Source: Ostrinia nubilalis (Eukaryota; Arthropoda; Insecta; Lepidoptera; Crambidae). From it: a stretch of 64,000 bases of DNA. How positions within the stretch are numbered: the stretch's first letter is position 1; each line of letters opens with the position of its first letter. The position numbers and the translations under genes were made by a program. The stretch is taken from positions 4,216,001-4,280,000 of the forward strand of contig NC_087092.1 in NCBI RefSeq assembly GCF_963855985.1, given 5' to 3'. The notes under the pieces were generated by a model, which saw only the letters and a list, made by a program, of their open reading frames with translations, was not told the origin of the DNA and did not search any database. Positions 57,478 through 64,000 of this stretch are shown here, in pieces.

Positions 57478-57746
57478 TCTATAGGTACCTACTAATATTA
57501 AAAGCTGAATAGTTTGTTTGTTTGGTTAAATGCGCTAATTTCAGGAAATACTGGTCCGATTTGCCAAAAAAAATATTTTTGTGTTGGATAGTCATTTATT
57601 TAGAAAGGTTATACTTACTTACTACTATAACGCAACGACCAATAAAACCAGTGCATCAATGAAAAATGTTGCCAAAAGTGGACGTGTGCAATAGTGTGCA
57701 TGTGAAAATAGTTTGAATATTTTCACGCGACTACGCGCACAGCTAG
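57478..57746 (+). mobile_element. Helitron-like element (Lep1 type), complete
   Basis: It starts TCTATAGGTACCTACTAATA after A and ends CGCGCACAGCTAG before T. Internal blocks are AAAGCTGAATAGTTTGTTTG, CGCTAATTTCAGGAAATACT, ACGCAACGACCAATAAAACC and ATTTTCACGCGACTACGCGC. It is 269 bp, in NOS intron 1, in the gene's orientation. Confidence 0.82.
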
Positions 57747-58261
57747 TATTTTAAACATGGAGAAATATAAGTTTTAGATTTGTTACAGATTTGGCAGCTG
57801 GTTCATTGTAGGCTTATACTGAATCAAATTTATATTTTACGCATTGCAATCCATAATAAACACATTGAGCTCAGGTAGCAGCTGTTTACGATTGTTTTAT
57901 TGAGTTCGCACGAACACTGTGTCGCATGCAAATAGCATTAATCTACATTCGAAAGTAAAATATTCTTGAGATTGTTTTGGTGTTATATTTTTTCTTTGAT
58001 TTATGAAAGCTGCTATTTTTTATGCCCTTTCACTTGGTAATTAAAAGCAAAATACAGATACTCATAAAGTATTATTTCATGTCACTCAATTTAAATAAAT
58101 ATGTTAAAGTACCTACCTAACTAAAGATCTGTGGCTTATGTGACATTCATTAAATAGTACCCAAGTGTTTTAAAGAATGTTTACCTTGGAAATATTGGTT
58201 ACTAATGTTAATTAGTTCAGTCATAAACATGTTTTTACTAATAATAACATTTTGTCCTCAG

Positions 58262-58398
58262 CCAACGCTATGCAACGAGCGGGCCTGCCTCGGCAGCCTC
58301 ATGGCCATTCCAGGGCGGGGCGAGGAGCCGCGAGACCCCGAAGAAGTGCTGAACGACGCCAAGGACTTCTTTGGGCAATACTTCGCTTCGATCAGAAG
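58262..58398 (+). CDS. NOS: Nitric oxide synthase, coding exon 2 (residues 98-143)
   Basis: Acceptor AG at 58260-58261, donor GTAGGT at 58399. Entered in phase 0 it reads PTLCNERACLGSLMAIPGRG, EEPRDPEEVLNDAKDFFG and QYFASIRR, with the last codon split AG/A across the next junction. C101 and C106 form the C-x4-C half of the zinc-tetrathiolate at the NOS dimer interface (family knowledge), and CLGSLM corresponds to the CMGSIM run of vertebrate enzymes. Just downstream, intron 2 contains two decayed copies of the 3' half of this exon including the donor region. Confidence 0.95.
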
Positions 58399-59656
58399 GT
58401 AGGTTGTACAGTTTTATGCCTTTGCATGCAGTGAAATGAAAAAAAAAAACAATAGGTTTTTATTCAAGATCATGAGGAAGCGTTCAATGATGCCAGACTT
58501 CTTCGCTTCGATCAGAACGTAGGCTGTATAGTTTTATTCCTTGGCTCGAAGTATGTACAAAGAAAAAAAATAGTTTTTGAATGCGACACCATAGACTTCT
58601 TGAGGCAATACTTCGCTTTCATCAGAAGATAGGTATGGATTATTTGCATAAAACAATACAAACAATCCCATCTGCTTTAATATTGTACGAAAATAGTCAT
58701 TGGTTATGAATTAATTAAAATTAGAAGTAAGTATAACACCGAACATGCTTAAAATGCGAGATTCAAGGATTTTCGAAACTAGAATAATAAGTTACTTGAG
58801 ATTATTTATCATATTCACGCTAAAATCAGTGACTTTTTTTTAAATTTTGAAGTCTTGGATACAATTTATTGATTGATTTTAAATAGCGCATATTTATATT
58901 GTTTTAGGGTTTGTATTGTTATAATTATGATAACATAATCGATATTTTCATTATGTTCCAATCACTTAACAGCGTTCTGCATACTTAATTTGAAATCGTG
59001 CAGTTGGTATCAATGCCGAAATAATTTATTTGATTAATAAGTATACCAACTCGCTCTGGCTTTTCATAGACAATGAATTCAATTACTGAATACTTAGTTA
59101 ATTTTAATTCTGATGGAAACTGCATTAATTTAAATCATATTAGCTATTATTCATATTATGTAGTACATCGTTAGAAAATCTTTACATCTTTTGATCCGAA
59201 TCCAAGTATTTTTGTTCGAAATTTTTGCACGTCTGCGAGCAAACTGAACACATGATCCTACTATAATATTGTCACCCTGTATTACTGTGTTTTTGGCAAA
59301 TAAACGTTTGAACTTGAACTTAAAGAAGAAATAATTTTGAAGCGACAATAGCACAACTACCTATAGCATAACGGTGTAACGGCCATTCGATTTGGTAGTT
59401 CGGTCCGTGGGACTATTGTCACCTATTGTGGTGAACCTTCTTAAACACTAGAATAATATTGGCTTAGGTTTAGGACTTAACGGGAATATAACGGGTAATT
59501 TGTGTTTTTACTTATCCTTAATTTAGTTTTCATGGTTACGGTTCGGTAAGGCGCTATTTTTTTTTGAAGTTATATTTTGCTATTTTTTTTGTGTTAAGGT
59601 CTTATTTTAGCCCTTTTAAGAAACCAATGAATACAAAAAGTTGTGTTTCAATACAG
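58399..59656 (+). other. NOS: NOS intron 2 (1258 bp)
   Basis: Donor GTAGGT, acceptor TTTCAATACAG. The first 235 bp contain the partial exon repeats described separately; the rest is AT-rich with no element recognised. Confidence 0.85.
58470..58632 (+). repeat. Two decayed copies of the 3' end of NOS exon 2 inside intron 2
   Basis: Copy 2 (about 58470-58540) contains GAGGAAGCGTTCAATGATGC, CTTCGCTTCGATCAGAACGT and AGGCTGTATAGTTTTATTCC, parallel to GAAGAAGTGCTGAACGACGC, CTTCGCTTCGATCAGAAGGT and AGGTTGTACAGTTTTATGCC of the exon end and intron start. Copy 3 (about 58585-58632) contains ACTTCTTGAGGCAATACTTC and GCTTTCATCAGAAGATAGG. Repeat period is 120 then 110 bp, counted at the donor position. 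Copy 2 keeps a GT (58519) but in AACGTAGGC; copy 3 has AT in place of GT. Confidence 0.85.
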
Positions 59657-59819
59657 AGCCAACACGCCCGCGCACGAAGCTCGCTGGAAGTTAGTCCAGG
59701 ATGAAGTGGCTCGGACTGGCACGTACCAGCTCACTACCACCGAGCTGGTCTTCGGAGCCAAGCTGGCATGGAGGAACGCCAGCCGCTGTATAGGAAGGAT
59801 ACAATGGTCCAAGCTTCAG
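59657..59819 (+). CDS. NOS: Nitric oxide synthase, coding exon 3 (residues 143-197), heme-ligand cysteine
   Basis: Acceptor AG 59655-59656, donor GTATGT at 59820 after CAG, phase 0. The first base completes Arg143; then [38 protein letters not shown] and [16 protein letters not shown]. The W-R-N-A-S-R-C motif carries the proximal heme-thiolate ligand, here C187, followed by the invariant GRIQW. The expected next exon (VFD...) is not found before the right edge, so the gene is truncated by the window. Total coding sequence seen is 591 bp; insect NOS is normally around 1200 residues. Confidence 0.95.
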
Positions 59820-62604
59820 GTATGTTTGGATTTTATGTAGGTCATCTATCATATCTAGGTCAATGCTGTGGCGCCATGTGATGGTTTTATAGGTGTGATT
59901 GTGGAATAAAAGTGTACCTATGTTCCTAGGTATACTGTACCAGTATTGGTACTTGGCACAGATCGCTGCAATCATCTAGGATAGACTTTTCCCAGCAGTG
60001 GACAAAACACGTCTATTTATGACAGAAGAAAATACAAAAAGAAGTTGTAAGCAAGAGATTGCACAGATTTTAATACACTCGTATTTAAAACCAGCAATTT
60101 TTTTAATTCATTGAATCATTTCAACTTCTAAGAAATAGTCGACAAGCGTAATTTTAACATTGGACATTCATTCATTTATTCAACAGTCTTACGGTCCAAT
60201 CAGAACCTTCCAGTATGTTATCGTTCCAATACATTTTCCACGGTCACACTGATTGTTTTACCTCTGAATGAACATTCAAAGGAGCCTGCACAAGACGTGA
60301 CGATGAAAGAGTAAACAAGCTGTAAAAATGAACCTGCGGTCCATTGATAAAAGGAAATCGCCGACTGAAATCAATTAACTCGTTTTGCTACTAGTTAAGT
60401 GGTTGGCGGAGATGAAAACGAACTAAATAAATTTGCCGGCACTGATGAGAAAAGCCTCGTTTTGTTTTACAATTGAGTAAATTCTCGACCTTTCAATGGA
60501 GTTTACTAATTTTGTTACTTTTTTCGCGAGAACATAAAATACAGTAATAGAACACAATGAAGTAACTGGTTTTTTGATACAAAAATAATAATTTAAGTAC
60601 AGAAGACGACTCTAGGACTCTAGGTACGCAAATTCGATTAGGCACAAATTGTTACATACTATGTTACATGCTACATACTTAAATTACAATAATTGTACAG
60701 AAGTGTCGATCAGCAAATCAATGTTTTTCTCGATAGTAGGTAAATAATAGTAATAATGCAATTTCAATTAAAACATAATTAGGTTGAATGGCTTCGTATA
60801 GATTTGTTAGGCTGATGACGTACTATGCAATGAGTTTGTCAAAAGGGCTGACAAAACAAGATTGCTGATGCTTAGAAACTGCGCAAATAACGTTTTGTTG
60901 GATGCGACAATACCAAGAGATAAGTTTAGGGATTAGGCTTATGTGCGTAATATTCTTATAATTAGCCATTTTAAAAAATATAATTATTGCCTAATATGTA
61001 ATTTTTATTCAAACACAGATTTGATACATGATTCATGTCAAAGATCCATGAAATAGCATGTGAGTAGGTAATATTTTCACACAGTCAATGGGCCTATTGG
61101 GTGCCTATTACTAACGTAGCTACTGAATAATCTATAGCGCTATTCTTTCCAATTTCTTTGTAGTCAAAGCGCTTTTGTATCGCGTGAATCAAATTTGCCC
61201 GCGAGAAGGAATTTCCTAAATATTTATTTTTATTTACTAGGTACTACTGTAACATGTACCGGGAAATGTATCTTTGAACCGCTAAATATTAATTGTACAC
61301 AGATTATACACGAATTCTTATAAACTTTGTTATTAATAGTGATTTAAATACTTCCATAACATAAACAAAAGTGTTCAGAAGGTTTTTTAGCTGTAATAGA
61401 AAAAAAACACAAAGTTTTAAACAAGACTTAGTATTTTATCATATTTTTACATTTACACAGTTCATGCAATTAGTCATAGAAGCAAATGTCTTTGAAGTTT
61501 ATTTACAAGTCATAAAAATGTGTTTACCAAAGGGGCATGTACCGCAGCATTTTACCTAGGTACGTCTAATTTTATGTTTTTCACGTGACATCTGTACCAA
61601 AAGTTTACTTTTTAATTTCGTCATAAGCGGCTTGAGGTCATGCTTTGGATGCTTGTTGATATAGACTTCTTTTAAACGATTTGTGTTTGTTTACAAAGTA
61701 CAACTTTAGTATAATGTGAATAAAATAATGTATAGGTACTCACTGTTTCATCAACTAAATACATAACCATCAATCCATCAATGGGATTAGATATTTTACT
61801 AATTACGCCGCCGAATCGAATGATGAAGCTGTAGCAGAGTGACGTCCCTGATTCATTTATCCGCTCGTTTCCATTCAGTTTCCTGCGTCGCGAGGCGGAC
61901 CGACTTAAGGCACATTACCAGTTCTGTATTACGTGTGGCAAAGACGACTGATAGAGACTTACTTTTTATTGCCCATACCTATCGCACAAAACTGACAGAA
62001 AAACTAAAAAAGCTAAAAAGCTCTAATCCTCTTCCAGGCAAATCTTCCCCAGGTTGCCCAGGAGAGGATAGTTGTTTGAAATAAAAAGGAAAGGATAGAG
62101 AGTTAGAAGAGCTAATAAAAGTATTTAATAATTGCAGATTTTGCTTTGTTAATCAAATCACAGTCGTAAATTAAAATGTAGAGTTTGAGACTGAGGTATT
62201 GCCTGTAATGTAGCATAAAAAAAAAAAAAAAATCAGTCCTATGAAAACTGTCACACGGCCAAAAGCGATCGCTTTCCGAAATAGGAGCCAGTCTTTACGG
62301 TTGATGGTCGGGGATGATCGCGAATAAACTTAGTAATTACGCGGCTTTTCCAGATTGCTTCAGTTAAACGAAATTGGATCAACTATTTGGAGGTTTAAAA
62401 ACCGATTAATTGCAGTGTTTAAAAGCCGGTTCTAGTCTTTTTGACATTTCCTATACAATGTGAATGGACTTGGTGAACATTATTTTTACGACTTTACTTG
62501 ACAGTAGGTTACAATAACTTAAATTAAATAGGAAAACTATTATAAAAGGTAATCAATTTAATTAGTAAAAAAAATCACACGTATTTAATTGTTTTCCATT
62601 TCCA

Positions 62605-62639
62605 TTCTAGCCATTACAAAATCAATGTAATGGCTAGAA
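62605..62639. repeat. Perfect 14-bp inverted repeat, 7-nt loop
   Basis: TTCTAGCCATTACA (62605-62618) and TGTAATGGCTAGAA (62626-62639) are exact inverses around AAATCAA, in NOS intron 3. Confidence 0.85.
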
Positions 62640-63605
62640 AAACTAAAACTTGTTCAATTTGTTTATTCTGTGTAAATGCCCTGTCCCAAATAAACCCTCC
62701 CTGATAGGGGTTAAGTGAACGGTGCGTTTCGTTAAGTAGTGGCTCGTTTCGACAGTGAGCGATGACGTCACTCGGAGACGATCACCTCTTCAGTTGTAGA
62801 GCGAACCTGTTTACTGATAAAGTGATGAGTGGATACGAATTATTGGGGTTCGGTAACTTTGAAAGATCTTTATAAAACCTACTATCGTTTCTGAACCTTG
62901 ACACATTTCAATAGAGTTGATTTACGAGCCGATTCAGCCGATTTCAGGTTAATAAAAAGCTATTGTTTAATTCCGTTATTCCGTATATTTCCGATGTGAA
63001 ATTCATACAAGCAGGTTAGTCTACGATTCTGTTCCGTGCGAATATTTGGTAGCTTAGTCTTACATCCCTTTTTAGCCGACTGCGCTAGAAGGAGTGTTTT
63101 TTCACGTTTATTTTCATTACCAAAATGCTGCGATACGGAGTTTTCAACCTTAGTAGAGAAAATTCTCGATTTAATTTTACTTAACGTTACGCAAACCGCA
63201 CAATACGCACCTAGCACTTTGTCACCGACTCACATCTTCACGCCTTTACAAATGCTACCAATCACTTACCTGCACATACACTAATTGCGAGCGATTCCAT
63301 CTTATTTAGTCACTGGCCTACATCGCACGTTGAATCAGTGATAAAATAGGTGCTACTTCGCCTCAGTGCGGCATGGTGGAGCTAATTACATCAGGCGTTA
63401 TTTTGTGGAACTTCATTTAGCGTGGTTGTACTAATTTATTGGATGATTTTATAGAATTTTGGGTTTTTAGGTCAATAGCATTGTTCTGATGATAAAACAT
63501 CTGATGTTTTCAATTTGCTCACCCTCAAAAGTAGATGGGAAAATTTGAATGGGCTGGGTAATTTATGTATTATTAAATTCATACAAAAATAATTTCCGTT
63601 TTGTG

Positions 63606-63649
63606 AGTTGAAGCGCAATAAAAGGCTTGGCTTTTATTGCGCTTCAACT
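63606..63649. repeat. Perfect 19-bp inverted repeat, 6-nt loop
   Basis: AGTTGAAGCGCAATAAAAG (63606-63624) and CTTTTATTGCGCTTCAACT (63631-63649) are exact inverses around GCTTGG, in NOS intron 3. The stem is too short for a typical microRNA precursor; it may be a tiny fold-back insertion. Confidence 0.88.
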
Positions 63650-64000
63650 ACCAACTACCATTGAATTACCAAACTATTAAAGATAGCGCACGAGTTTTTC
63701 CTTTGCATAAAAATATTCTCATATTCTCAACTTTATTTGTCATTGACGAAATCATAAAGATGATTGCGGTACTAACCCTACTTGAGTTACCTACCGCAGA
63801 CTTTCAAGCAAAGGTCAAGCGACCCCGAGAAGCTATAAGGGCACACTTCTGGCCCCAAATCTATGTTATGGAAATCCTGACGGACGAAGAGTTCACCCAA
63901 TTTTCCCTAATAATATTACGAAGCGGTGAAAAAGGGGTTTTATTAAAACGATTACGGCAAGGTAGAGATGTATTTACGCGATCTTTGCATTTGTACATGA

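Larger units (their letters stand above)
52814..58261 (+). other. NOS: NOS intron 1 (5448 bp)
   Basis: Donor GTGAGT; acceptor TTTTGTCCTCAG with a CTAATAA branch-like word upstream. It hosts the elements listed at 53494-54628, 55344-55412, 55492-55532, 55872-56364 and 57478-57746. Between them I see no exon-like sequence. The 64-codon frame at 57318-57512 and the 69-codon frame at 55767-55976 overlap mobile elements or AT-rich DNA. Confidence 0.85.
59820..64000 (+). other. NOS: NOS intron 3, incomplete (at least 4181 bp)
   Basis: It begins with donor GTATGT. I scanned for the next conserved oxygenase segment on the + strand and did not find it. Two perfect hairpins are listed separately. Around 59960-60005 an AGCAGTGGAC word could be an RTE remnant, too short to claim. 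The frame at 61839-62084 (81 codons) and the mirrored frames at 62960-63284 show no domain. Confidence 0.75.

Noticed and set aside
59820..64000. A fourth NOS exon before the window end
   Set aside because: The segment expected after SKLQ (starting VFD) was not found in any + frame, and no acceptor with a conserved oxygenase peptide follows.

Overview
The window looks like a piece of nuclear DNA from a moth or butterfly. The composition is AT-rich and almost everything before 52.4 kb is non-coding. The repeat content is typical of Lepidoptera: short Helitron-like elements of the Lep1 type (5' TC, 3' CTAG, inserted between A and T), tRNA-derived SINEs, RTE-clade retrotransposon 3' ends with microsatellite tails, and many MITEs. 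The only host gene I can support is the 5' part of an insect nitric oxide synthase (NOS) gene on the + strand. Its first three coding exons lie at 52523-52813, 58262-58398 and 59657-59819. They splice in frame to the first 197 residues, including the Zn-binding C-x4-C pair (C101, C106) and the heme-ligand cysteine (C187) in the WRNASRC motif. The rest of the oxygenase and reductase domains lies beyond the right edge.

Layout. 1-3.6 kb: MITEs and a SINE. 3.63-6.44 kb: a composite hAT element with a perfect 8-bp target duplication, a broken transposase tail, an inverted duplication with ~600-bp arms and other inserted retroelement pieces. 7-17 kb: scattered RTE tails, MITEs, a Helitron-like element and a GC-rich retro-insertion. 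17.05-18.3 kb: a MULE-like TIR element with a perfect 9-bp target duplication and a SINE inside it. 19.3-21.4 kb: SINE, Helitron-like element, a tandem duplication and a TIR structure holding two RTE tails. 23.8-25.2 kb: a 1468-bp element with ~290-bp TIRs that carries a cysteine-rich reading frame. 29.7-33.6 kb: TTAA-type and other MITEs, then a 1694-bp fold-back transposon with 780-bp arms around a transposase remnant. 38.5-39.8 kb: an RTE retrotransposon whose 5' part is inverted (twin priming), bounded by a perfect 11-bp duplication. 40-52 kb: mostly featureless AT-rich DNA with small repeats.

The NOS introns are themselves hosts to mobile DNA. Intron 1 (5448 bp) holds a 1131-bp TIR element full of a TCTGACGCGCTCGAG-type repeat, a hAT-like MITE with a nested SINE, and a Helitron-like element. 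Intron 2 (1258 bp) contains two decayed extra copies of the 3' end of exon 2 with its donor site. Intron 3 (incomplete) contains two perfect short hairpins. There is no sign of bacterial, viral or CRISPR sequence. Family names for repeats rest on structure and recollection, not on database searches.
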